This document shows, in pieces, positions 1 through 9,536 of a stretch of 64,000 nt of DNA. The position numbers and the translations under genes were made by a program. Origin of the DNA: Nageia nagi (taxonomy: Eukaryota > Pinophyta). The stretch lies in assembly GCA_050084985.1 (NCBI GenBank), contig JBITNC010000002.1, positions 37,634,001 to 37,698,000 on the forward strand. The letters are read 5' to 3'. The notes beneath the pieces are model-generated. The model saw only the letters and a list, made by a program, of their open reading frames with translations. It ran no database searches and was not told the origin of the DNA. The first letter of the stretch is position 1. Each line of letters starts with the position of its first letter.

Positions 1-189
1 TTATTGCATTAAGAACTTTCTCCCTAATATAATGTGCTTGGATTTGAGGTACATTATAAGTCATCACTAAGATGCCAAGCCCATACTTATAGTTACCAAA
101 CAAAAAAATGCATAAATAAAGTATACAAACCAAATAAAAGTTCAATAAATTTATTAAGAAGGAAGAAATTACAATGGATTCAATAAGAA

Positions 190-890
190 TTCAACATTTA
201 CTCCCTTTTTAAGGGCAACTTCACCAACCTAATAGACTCCCTAAGCTTATAGAATTAAGCTTCAAGAAGGGGTTTGGTGAATAAATCAATAGAGTTTAGG
301 GTTGATGGACAAAACTATAAGTGTAGAAGACCATCCAGAACCTTCTCTTTAATGAAGTGGGCTTGAATTTTTACATGCTTTATTCTTTGATGAAAAATAT
401 GATTTTTTTCCAAAGTAATAGTTGACTAATTATCTAAAGAAATTTGAGATGTATGAACTCATTCGTACCTTATTTCTTTCAGAATATATTTCAACCAAAT
501 GGCTTCCTAGGCTTCAATTGAAATTGCATGATATTCAGCCTCAATGGTAGAGAAAGTAGTATTAGGTTGCTTCTTGGAAGCCCAAGATATAGCACCTAAA
601 CCAATGCTAAACATATAAGCAAAAGTTGATTTCTAATCATCTCTATCTCTTCCATAGTTAGATTCTAAGAATCCTAAGAGAATAAATGAGGGAAACTTGT
701 CATACTTAAGAGCAAGATCCTTAGTGCCTGCTACATACCTCAAAATTTGCTTAACAACATTGAAGTGCACAACATATGGCTTTTGCATAAATTGATCCAT
801 CAAATTCATGGCAAAAGCAATATCTATCCTAGATATAGTTAAATAAAGAAGACTACCAATTAGTTATCTATAAGCCATAGCATCTACCAA
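190..890 (-). pseudogene. copia RNase H domain (element G), broken
   Basis: Ty1/copia RNase H with its C-terminal tail. This enzyme removes the RNA strand during reverse transcription inside the cytoplasmic particle. The minus strand around 500-600 reads STIEAEYHAI followed by EAIWLKYIL, the usual plant copia RNase H core. The 190-300 part encodes the family's C-terminal 'LFTKPL' and 'LRESI' region, ending next to the start of the 3' untranslated region. Several in-frame stops break it. It follows the RT frame directly, as in intact copia polyproteins, where they are one protein. The identification is firm and the exact ends are approximate. Confidence 0.8.
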
Positions 891-1598
891 CTAAGAGTTG
901 GAATTAAGAGACAAAGTGATTCTAGGAGAGACTTGGATTGCAGCATGCTTACACTCCTCCATTCCAAAATTTTGTAAGATATATAAGATATAATTTGATT
1001 GATTAAGGTAAGTACAATCTTTATATTGGTACACTTGCATACCAAGGTAGTAGTGTAATAGACCAAGATTAGTCATTTCAAAAGTTACCTTAAGTTTGGA
1101 TATGTAGTCTTGTATGAGGACTATATTATTCCCTATAATCAATAGATAATCCACATTGAGAAGAATCAAGATCAAGTCTTGTCCTTGGTTGAACACATAA
1201 AGATTTGAATCAAAGAAGAATTTAGAAAATCTAATGTCCTCAAAGTATCCTAAAATCTTTTTATGCCAGGCCCTTAGTGCTTGCTTAAGTCCATACAAAG
1301 ACTTGTTTAACTTGCACATAAAAGATTCTTTACCTTTAGCAACAAACCCTTCTGGTTTATTCATGTATATTTCCACATCTAAGTCACCATTGAAAAAAGC
1401 ACTCTTGACATCAAGTTGAAAAACTTTCCATCCTTGAGCTACTGAAAGAGCAAGGATTACCCTAACAGTAGGCATCTTTGCCACTAAATCAAAGGTTTCC
1501 TCATAATCAATTCCATATTTTTGAGCAAAACCCATAGCTACTAACCTTACTTTGCCCAATTGACTTATATTTGATCTTATAAATCCATTTATTTCCAA
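891..1598 (-). pseudogene. copia reverse transcriptase, 235-codon open frame
   Basis: Largest uninterrupted coding frame in the window (235 codons) and a clear RVT_2 reverse transcriptase. Residues 24-35 read FAQKYGIDYEET, and residues 61-68 (QLDVKSAF) carry the first catalytic aspartate. SLYGLKQA is at 100-107. The catalytic YVDD box at 148-151 reads NVDY, losing one of the two metal-binding aspartates and the tyrosine, so the enzyme should be dead even though the frame is open. The first Met is only where the open frame begins after a break; in life this would be part of a gag-pol polyprotein. The integrase-RT linker lies just upstream and RNase H just downstream. Confidence 0.9.
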
Positions 1599-1632
1599 TC
1601 ACATTATGTTCATTAAGATAAGGAATCAAATC

Positions 1633-2540
1633 TCAAGTTTGATTCTTCATTAGAGCCTCATACTCCACATTCATTACATTCATCCACCACTCATGCTTTG
1701 AAGCTTCTTTGTAGGATGAGGGCTCATTCTTACAATCAATTTTGGCAAATAAGGATTTTCTAATGGTCACACACCTTGTTATCCTTTGTGTTGGAGAGAT
1801 TAGTTCCTTAGGTGACAAATCCACACTAACATCCAACGAGTAAGGAGCAACAGAAGGATCATCACCCTCATCAAGGTTCTCATAAGATGTAGACTTTTCA
1901 AGTAGTTCATTGAAATTTGCATCCTTTGACACACATAATACACATGAAGAAGATTGATATAGCTTGTAGCTTCTATGCTGATTATCATAGCCCACAAAGA
2001 TACACTTTTCAGATCACTTATCAAGCTTCTTCCTTTTCTCAAGAACAACAAAGGCATAAACATCACAACCAAAGACCCTAAAGTGAGATATGTTAGGTTT
2101 CTTTCATGTCCATGCCTCATACAAAGTTTTACCTTCAACTACTTTTGTAGGACACCTATTCAAGATGTAGATTGTAGTATTTACAGCTTCACCCTATAAG
2201 AAGCTAGGAAGATCTCCCAACATGCATCTTGCCATTTCTTGAATGGTTCTATTCTTCCTTTCAACAACACTATTCTGCTAAGGAGTGTAAGGGATAGTAA
2301 ACTACCTCTTGATTTCATACTTGGTATAAAAATAATTTAATTTATTGCTATTATACTCACCCCCATTATCATATCTTAACATATTGATTTTGAATCCAGA
2401 CCGATTTTCTACCAAGGATTTGAAATCTTTGAACCTATCAAAGGTTTGACCCTTGTGCTCTATAAGATAACCAAATTTCATCTTGCTAAAGTCATCAATA
2501 AATGTCAAGATATGAGATGCTCCCCCAAGTGACTTAGTTG
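1633..2540 (-). pseudogene. copia integrase core and integrase-RT linker (element G)
   Basis: Integrase joins the element's DNA copy to the chromosome. The 2302-2508 frame reads LTFIDDFSKMKFGYLI and then YDNGGEYNS, the middle of the copia DDE core with its second aspartate kept. Between 2000 and 2290 other frames encode the GKT.YEAW region and the typical linker. A 120-codon frame at 1633-1995 continues with FNELLEKSTSYENLDEGDD and ends in YEALMKNQT, the conserved lead-in to the reverse transcriptase. The zinc-binding N-terminus and first catalytic aspartate are missing because the element is cut at about 2540. Frameshifted and not functional. Confidence 0.8.
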
Positions 2541-3835
2541 ATAATAAAATATTACATTACAAACTCCACCTAGAAGGAGAGGAAAGAAAGTCCCATTTTT
2601 CATTCAACATACTCCATAGTGGAGTATGAGAGGAAATCCAACAATAAACAAGATGATCTTTATATTGTATCATGGGGATTTTTTTCATCCAAGACCCAAC
2701 TGTATACCAAGGCCTTTGAAAATGTTTATGGATATTTCTCCAAGTGGAAAAATGGATTTTCTCAATAACCATACCATATGTTGCTTTAACCATCATGGTT
2801 AAGATCATAAAACTATATAAAAGTATCATAGGGAATCCAATATCTCATATGATTAGAAAATAAATCAAAAATATGAGAAATTATTTTCTTAAAAAATATT
2901 TTTAGCTCTAACCCATTGAACTTGAGCAAGAAGATTACCTTGATAGACAATAGCAAGAGACCAACAAACATTAATAGATGAAATAGAAGCTCCAACATTA
3001 TTACTACTATGACTCTAAGATAACTAAGGTTTCATGGCTTCACAATCTTTCCAAATTCTCTTAATCATGAAGTAACCAGGAATTTTAATAAGAATAGGGG
3101 TAGTGAAGATAGCTTAAATGCTTAAACCCTGCTAGAACTTCTTTCCATAAGGGATACCTCTAGAAAGAAATTTTCTAACACAAAAGGGAGAAGCCTTATT
3201 TTTGGCAGTCAAAAAGATCCATCTCTCCATAATATTTGGGAAGATAATAAATTTCTTGAGCAACTCTATGGAATCCCTTCTTGATAACATATTTGGCCCA
3301 CAAAATATCCCTAAGTAACTTCTCAAGCTTCTTATAATAGGATTTAAAAGGAGTCCAACATGAAGAGTAATAAACATGAGTAGAGGCTAAAACTTTAGAG
3401 CATATTTGATACTTTCTTATTAAAGAAAGCTTCTCAGAAGACTAATGAGATAAGGTTTTGTACAATATGCTGTTATAATTGATTAGGAAAACCTTGAAAG
3501 GTAAAGGGAATGCCTAAAACTTGAAAATATCCTCAGATTGTATCTAAGACCACTGGTATTGAAGGAGCCAATTAGACAAGGGATTAGTAGATTATCTATA
3601 GAAAGATATTTTTTACCATAAAAAACTAGAGCCAAATGTAAGGAAAAAAATATTGAGACACTCAATGGCATAATACACTGATTTCTTATCCTCTCACAAT
3701 AAAAAAAGAATCATCAACAAAGTAGCCATTGACAAGGTATTGGTCAAAATTCGGGAGGGAAATGGTACAAATTGGCCTTGGGAAACTCTATTGGCTAGAA
3801 GATAACAAAAATCCTTAGCTGCCATAGTGAATAAT
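2541..3835 (-). mobile_element. non-LTR retrotransposon (LINE) reverse transcriptase fragment
   Basis: A 5'-truncated LINE on the minus strand. At about 3740-3830 it reads LLFTMAAKDFCYLLANRVSQG, matching the usual 'SPLLF' region of LINE RT. At about 3690-3745 another frame gives GYFVDDSFFIV, the catalytic YADD-type box with both aspartates. At about 3480-3540 comes FQVLGIPF ('YLGIP' motif). From about 3378 down to 3208 it reads YYSSCWTPF and then ILWAKYVIKKGFHRVAQEIY, the classic thumb region. Domain order and family are clear, but there are frameshifts and stops. The lead-in to SPLLF is missing, so truncation is at about 3835. The other end abuts copia G at about 2540. Confidence 0.85.
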
Positions 3836-3868
3836 AGTACATTTGATTCATAAAGAGTTCTACATTTG

Positions 3869-3921
3869 ATTCAATAAATGGGTATTAGATAAAGATAATT
3901 TCTTTTACCCATTTATTGAAT
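3869..3921. repeat. 16-bp perfect inverted repeat (hairpin)
   Basis: Bases 3869-3884 (ATTCAATAAATGGGTA) and 3906-3921 are exact reverse complements, separated by 21 bases. The stem is AT-rich, so it could equally be a small foldback or a chance duplication. The 12-mer ACATTTGATTCA also occurs twice just before it (about 3840 and 3862). Confidence 0.7.
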
Positions 3922-3929
3922 AAATTAAG

Positions 3930-5121
3930 TGCATAATTTAAAAGAGAGGAAAGAGTTTAGTTTGAAGTTTTTCATCATATAAAAAGCCAATTTATAATTC
4001 TTAAAATTACCTAATGTGATGGGCATAACTTTACCATGTATGAATATTTGGAATTTTAGGATCTCAAGGCCATGTAATATAATATGATTAAGGATGATAT
4101 ATCAAAGGGGAGAAGTCGTAAGAAGGAACATGAGTGAGGGTTTGTGACTATTTAATGAATATCCTTAAGTTATTTTCATAGTTGATCCATTTTTGCTTAT
4201 ATTGTATTTGCATATGTTTAAGTAAGTTCATCATCTTATATATTTCAAGATTAAAAAAGGATGGATGTTCTAGATGGAATAAGGGTAATGATAGGATGAG
4301 AAAGAATGTGGAACAACATGATAAGTATTTTAAATGCAGGTATGTGATTAGAAAAAAAGTTTGAAAATTAGTTACTTAAAAATATCATAACATTTTATGA
4401 AAATCTACATTAATTTTTGTTTCTGGTAAAGCATAATAAAGTCTAAATGTTTGGATGTTATGCCAAAAGAGGTGAGATATGTTAAACTTAAGGATATGCT
4501 AGGTAAAGTGTGGATAAATCTAAGGGAAGATTGCTTGCAATTAATGATTTGTCTTGTATGAGTGGTATGGTGATGGTTCAACTGGGAGGAATAAATGAGG
4601 GTGGTTGAGATGAAGAAAGGGATTCATTAGGTATAAAAACCATTTCTTCCCAATAAGAGTGATAAGATATCTTTGTTAATTAATAAGAAATTAAAAAAAA
4701 AATGTTTGATGTTGTGTAAGATATTTTTTTAGAGTTACAAATGACTCAAAGGTTAAATTGTGATTTTATTTATTGGTTATCATAAGGAATAAAGTTATAT
4801 TTCTCATTGTTATACTCATAATTGATTTCAATTCTAGTTTTAATTTTCATATTCGATATCATTGATATTTCACTTGGCATGATTAATATAATTCAAATAA
4901 CTTCTATTAGAATATTTCTTTTGAGAGGCATTAATTTTAAAAGTCTTTGGGTATACAAATTACCTTAGGTTTATAAAAAAGAATTTATAAATAATAAAAA
5001 ATATGAACTCTAATCATGTAAATATTATAAGAGGATAAAGTTCAGTAATAATGTAGTATGTAATATGCATCTAAGTAATAAATCTTAGTTATTTAACAAA
5101 ATATATATGAATGATAAAAAA
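3930..5121. other. AT-rich spacer with no recognised gene
   Basis: Flank of the composite element D on its left side. Only short open frames occur (longest 60 codons at 4182-4364) and none resembles a known protein. No LTR, primer site or terminal repeat is seen. It should be the genomic partner of the flank found right of D at 40912-40923 and 49288 onward. Confidence 0.5.
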
Positions 5122-5126
5122 ATATT

Positions 5127-5614
5127 TGTTGGAATGCATAATGGATTATTGTAAGGTTCTTCTTGTAAATTCACCAATACTTAGAGGTATCTCTAGATAC
5201 CTTAGGTATTTAAGTGAATATGATAATGTAACTTTTCCTACACTCCTCATGAGCATGCCCCTTGGGTAAAAGGATGAAGCATATCATGTATTCATACAAT
5301 GGTTAAAAGGGTTATCTAAGGAAGGATTTTTCGCCTATAAATAGAAGGCCCTCTCCTTGATATTACATACAAAAAGTTGAAGCAAAGTTATGGTATAAGA
5401 TTAGTGTTTGGAGAGGAAGAAAGATGTTTTTTAAGAGAGTTATCTTTGTGAATAAGAAAGATCTTAGTTAGTGGATGTACTCCCATGGTTTTAGGAACCA
5501 CTTACATCTTGTGTCAATTTGTGATATTGTATATGCTTTGAGTGTTGATGTTTAAGAAAGCTTTCATATAATCTGGGGCATATAGGAATTAGGTGTTTAG
5601 TCTTAATTCCATCA
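5127..5614 (+). repeat. 5' LTR of copia D
   Basis: Long terminal repeat of about 488 bp, TGTTGGAA...TTCCATCA, aligning along its length with the D 3' LTR at 40410-40906 and its duplicate at 52354-52851. The other copies end TTTCAACA or TTCCAACA, so the ancestral ends form an inverted TGTTGGAA/TTCCAACA pair. A remnant of the primer-binding site (TTTGGTATC) follows at 5615. Confidence 0.9.
5335..5344 (+). promoter_or_regulatory. TATA box of the D-family LTR
   Basis: CTATAAATAG lies about 210 bp into the LTR, the usual place for the U3 promoter. The same box recurs in the other LTR copies (5763-5772, about 40624, about 52573). Confidence 0.6.
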
Positions 5615-5802
5615 TTTGGTATCCCTATATACCTTAAGTATTTAATTGAATATGATAATGTAACTTATCCTACACTCCTTCTCATGAGCATTCCCTTTAG
5701 GTAAAAGGGTGAAGCATGTCATATTTTTGTACAATCGTTAAAAGGGTGGTCCAACTAGGATTTTGGCCTATAAATAGAAGGCTCTCTCCTTGAGATTACA
5801 CA
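5615..5802 (+). repeat. primer-site stub joined to a second, partial D-type LTR
   Basis: After the LTR end comes TTTGGTATC, the first part of the copia primer site. It then passes directly into LTR sequence (CCTATATACCTTAAG) corresponding to about base 75 of the LTR, and continues through its TATA box to about 5800. The shared word GGTATC in primer site and LTR is a likely microhomology joint. It ends where inverted LTR sequence begins at about 5803. Confidence 0.7.
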
Positions 5803-6044
5803 ACAAAACCTTACAATAATGCATTGTACATTTCAACACTCCCCCTTAACAATATTGGGATATAATGAAGAAGAGAGAAGAAAGAGAGAGTAAAAGAAAG
5901 TTCTCCTCCATACAAATACAATCAGATATGAGAACTTCTACATCTTTCAAAAGTAATCAAGATCTTAGTTTGAGATTCACTACTTTACCATTTTGACAAA
6001 TGATTTATAGTACAATCATTAACCATATCTGGTTTCAATGTATG

Positions 6045-7742
6045 TGTTGATTAAGATTGTGTAATATATGCACCGTGAGCAATCTTAACCAAAGTAAATC
6101 ATGAACAGACTATAGTGATAGTCTGATCTCCGAAGAAGGTCGGTTCCTTATCTATTGGGCATAGAAAAAGTAACAGGAAAGGAAATAAAAGAGTAGAGTG
6201 TGAGGAATTCAAGCAAAAGGGTTAGAGTAATAGGAAAGAAATAAAAAGAGTAGGGTGCAAGGAATTTAAGCAAAAGGCTTAGGGTAACAAGAGAGAAAAT
6301 AAAAAGGAGTAGAGTGCGAGGAATTTAAGCAAAAGGCTTAGGGTAACAAGAGAGAAAATAAAAAGGAGTAGAGTGCGAGGAATTTAAGCAAAAGGCTTAG
6401 CGTAACAAGAGAGAAAGCAAAGGTGGATCACTAGTTCAGTGCAAGCTTTCACAGTGTGTGAAACCTTGGCCTGAATCTAGTGTAGCAGCTACGGTACAAG
6501 CTCTCACTCTCTAATAGTTTCCCAGCTTTACTCTACCATGTAGCAGACATAGTTATACTAGCAACCTACAATTATCATTCAGGAAACAAGCCAAGCTGCC
6601 ACGATGTAACCAAATTAAGAATGATAATTACGAGTGCTAGACAAGAAAGGTCAAGATGGTATCATATTACTGATAAAAACTATAGGTCTTCGAGAATAAA
6701 TGTAAAGAGCAATACTAGGCTTTCGACCCTTTTTCCACTTTATTTTCATATACTTATACTGTAGTAACAATAGTTACAAGAATTACAGAACAGAAACATT
6801 TACAAAAATGGCTTCAAGATTCTAGCCTTCTTTTAACTGATACTACCTACATACGCCACTTGGCAGAATATTACCAAAATAGGGTAGATTGCAGATGATA
6901 CTATGATCTGACCTCTTGTTGGCATCGTATTTACCATGATGTTCTATTTATTGGCTCTAGCTATTTGATCCCCCTTTACTGGCCTCATCTCTACATTCCA
7001 GAATGCTCTACTCATCGACTTCAGCTATTCGATCACTCCTCGCTGACCTCATCATCTCTGGGACCCAGTTTCATTAAAAAATGTGAACATCATTCTCCCT
7101 ATGATGTCATCTCTTACCTTCGAAATGTTTTACTCACTGGCTTCGGCTATTTGATCGCTCCTTGCTGATCTCATCACTTCTGGGCTTCGACTTTGGGTTA
7201 AGGCCCAAAATCGCTGATGTTATCTCTTACCTCCAAAATGTTTTACTCACTAGCTTTGGCTATTTGATCCCTCCTTGCTGACCTCATCACTTTTGGGCTC
7301 TAGTTTTAGGTTAAGGCCCGAAATCATTGATGTCATCTCTTACCTTCAAAATATTTTACTCACTGGCTCTGGCTATTTGATCACTCCTTGCTGACCTCAT
7401 CACTTTTGGGACCCAGTCTTTACCAAAATGTGACTATCTTATCCTCCGTGATGTCATCATTTTATTCTAGAATGCTTTACTTCTAGAATGCTTAATTTAT
7501 GGGTTCCAGCTTCTTCGATTTCTTCTTGCTAACCTCACCTCCTTCGGAACCCGGGCTTTTCCACAACTGAGCTTCATCCTTTCTTCTATGATGTCATCAT
7601 TTCATTCTAGAATGCTTTATCTATCGACTCCGGCCTATTTTGTTTGCTCCCAAAAAACTCCCGGGGATCTTAAAATGAACTCATGATTACAAGTAAAGTA
7701 CACCGGGGCTTTAATAAAGAATTTATTATGTATGAATATACA
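6045..7742 (-). repeat. left (3') LTR of the gypsy element with internal minisatellites
   Basis: Starts TGTTGATTAAG and ends ATATACA (plus-strand reading), giving TG...CA ends. It contains two tandem arrays. At about 6202-6420 there are four copies of a 57-59-bp purine-rich unit carrying GAGGAATTTAAGCAAAAGG. At about 6990-7440 there are copies of a 113-bp unit carrying CTCTTACCTTC and CTCACTGGCT, with exact 113-bp steps (7111, 7224, 7337). Confidence 0.9.
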
Positions 7743-7799
7743 TTATGGCAACCTCTGAGGGAAAATTTTGCCTTTATCAAAGAGGAATTTAGAACCCAG

Positions 7800-8015
7800 T
7801 CTGAAAAAATAATACCAACGCATTTCACTACTACATAGGGTCCAAACCTCATGGATTCGAATTTTTTGTGTTTCCCCGGTTTAGCTCTGTCCTCATCCCA
7901 TTTCAATACTAAGTCTCCTTCTCTAAAAGTACCTGGAGTTGATTTTCGACCGTCGAACCACCTTTGACTATTTCATTTCTTCTTCAAAGTTCTTGATATG
8001 ATTGATTCTTGAGCT
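7800..8015 (-). pseudogene. gypsy integrase C-terminal fragment
   Basis: Minus-strand translation gives FEEEMK, then GDLVLKWDEDRAKPGKHKKF and SMRFGPYVVVKCVG. This is the C-terminal integrase segment shared by plant Ty3/gypsy elements ('GDLVL...KF...W.GPY.V'). It ends next to the left LTR, as expected at the 3' end of pol. A stop lies in the upstream part. The catalytic core is missing because the element is deleted between gag and here, so the fragment has no activity. Its position next to an LTR fixes the element's direction. Confidence 0.85.
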
Positions 8016-8863
8016 CTTTTGGGGTTCAACTTTTCTTTCCAGAATACCAGAGACTAGGGTTTTTTCCTTGATCTTGTTTCCACAGCAAAACCTCCTATAC
8101 CCGTTGGTGCAAAATTCATCAGGTTCACATCTCAGCTTATGTCGTCAGCTACACCAGGTGGAGGAATGCCCCCACTTCTTGATAAATATTCTTGATATTG
8201 ATAAATAGGACATGTGGTTTATTTTTGAGCATCATTGCAGGCCAAACACAAACCAGAGGCTGACCCAGAAGAGGAAGCTTGGCTTACATCATCATTCAAC
8301 ACATTCTAAGCCTTTCCTACAGTAGGATAAGGATATCTTCTTGCATTGCTTTATCTACTTAGCATGGTAATCTGGTTTGCCATATTTCTACATAAGTTTT
8401 GGAGTTCCTGAATCTCCGTCGATGAAGCTACCCCTTGATTCATATTAAGTTGATGAGGGGATGATAAGGCCAAGGGAGCTCTAGGGACTGGCAAGGTTTA
8501 TGGCCACTATTGGATAGGGACAGGGATACTGGCCGGTGGTGGAGCCAAACTAATTGCTTGAGGTCTCAAAATTTGATGCTGGGTGATTATTGGAAAATAA
8601 GGCATTGGCATGCGACTTGGCAATTTCCCAACTGCAATAAGATAGGATTCAACGTATACTGCTTATCTATAGACCTCCAGGAAAGTATTTACTCCAAAAT
8701 TTTGGATTTACAGAGAGAGATCCAGAGGAAAGGCTCTCAGGTAATACATTAAGGCTTAAAATTACTGAGGCCTGACTGGCATGGGGACTCTCACCCAAGT
8801 TTTTTGGAATCTAATATTGAAATTAGGGATATTTTCTTGCTCATATCTTTTGATTGAAGTGAA
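8016..8863 (-). other. gag C-terminal remnant and deletion joint
   Basis: The minus strand keeps traces of a disordered gag tail (EIQELQNLCRNMANQITML at about 8360-8425) with many stops. Protease, RT and RNase H are absent. The plus-strand open frames at 8002-8208 and 8510-8752 look like shadows of this decayed coding strand. Confidence 0.5.
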
Positions 8864-9388
8864 CTATGTTAACAAGGAAAAGGGATCTCCTAATTCATTA
8901 AATTCCAAGATAAAGGGCTCTGCCAGCTGAGCCCAAGTGTTTATAGATCCATTAGGAATGCCCCTGTACCAATCTAGGACCTTTCCCTTGAAAGACTGAG
9001 CCAGTAATCTCACCATGACATCTTCATGCTGGATATTATGAATCTTAGCTAGGCCAGCTACATCAACATAATGCTCGTAAGTCATTTTCTTTGAAGTTGC
9101 ATCAAACTCCGGAAGGGTTTTGAAAACATTTATTGGGATGTCATGCAACATCGCTAGGGCTATTGGTACTCCATTATCCCATTCCAGATAAAATTTCTGA
9201 GCTGGATTAGCCATTTCGGAAGAGGTATTTCTAGTGTGAAGATTGGATGATTCTGGCTTGGTAAAGGATTTTAGGGAGCTGATACTATTCAGAGACTTGG
9301 ACTTGATCAGGGTCTTTCTCTTAGGAGTATCTAACATTCTAAAATCTGAAGCTTCTTTTGCTGCTCTAGTTTTAGATCTGGTCCACAT
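8864..9388 (-). CDS. gypsy gag N-terminal region (174 codons)
   Basis: Open frame of 174 codons encoding the capsid (Retrotrans_gag) part of a Ty3/gypsy Gag. Residues 1-75 are basic and Ser/Lys-rich. At about 124-160 it reads VRLLAQSFKGKVLDWYRGIP and then TWAQLAEPFILEF, the signature helix region of plant gag proteins. Gag packages element RNA in the cytoplasm. The Met at 9388 is a plausible true start: it lies about 120 bp inside the primer site at 9508-9524. The frame ends early at 8864, where the internal deletion and decay begin, so the protein lacks its nucleocapsid part. Confidence 0.85.
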   Translation of the reverse strand: MWTRSKTRAAKEASDFRMLDTPKRKTLIKSKSLNSISSLKSFTKPESSNLHTRNTSSEMANPAQKFYLEWDNGVPIALAMLHDIPINVFKTLPEFDATSKKMTYEHYVDVAGLAKIHNIQHEDVMVRLLAQSFKGKVLDWYRGIPNGSINTWAQLAEPFILEFNELGDPFSLLT

Positions 9389-9507
9389 AAACTCTAGGTT
9401 GCAAAAGAAAGTGACAGGTTCAAAAGCACATATGAGATTTACAAATAATTTGCTTTAATACATACCATAGATAGTGCTTCAGCAGAGTCGCCAATAAGTT
9501 TCTTCGT

Positions 9508-9524
9508 GTCCCACCGGGCATGCC
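9508..9524 (-). other. probable gypsy primer-binding site
   Basis: On the minus strand this reads TGGCATGCCCGGTGGGAC, starting 12 bases inside the right LTR. TGG at the start matches pairing with a tRNA CCA end. I recall similar GGCACGCCCGGTGGGAC sites in plant gypsy elements, but the tRNA is not identified. Confidence 0.6.
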
Positions 9525-9536
9525 AAAAAGAAATAC

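Larger units (their letters stand above)
1..2540 (-). mobile_element. Ty1/copia retrotransposon 'G', truncated
   Basis: Minus-strand copia pol remnant. Reading down from 2540 it shows integrase core, integrase-RT linker, reverse transcriptase, RNase H and the start of a 3' untranslated region. The element runs off the window at base 1, so no LTR is seen. At about 2540 the integrase reading stops and LINE sequence begins. Bases 1-90 match, in reverse complement, the 3' region of copia C at about 47935-48000, so G and C belong to the same family. Stops and frameshifts separate the domains, so it is inactive. Confidence 0.9.

Noticed and set aside
5803-5846. A complete minus-strand LTR at the left end of inverted copia A
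   Set aside because: Only about 35 bp of LTR start are present before the sequence flips to plus-oriented LTR; no LTR end or duplication is seen.
8510-8752. 80-codon plus-strand frame
   Set aside because: It overlaps the decayed gag tail on the minus strand of the gypsy element and has no recognisable motif; a shadow frame.
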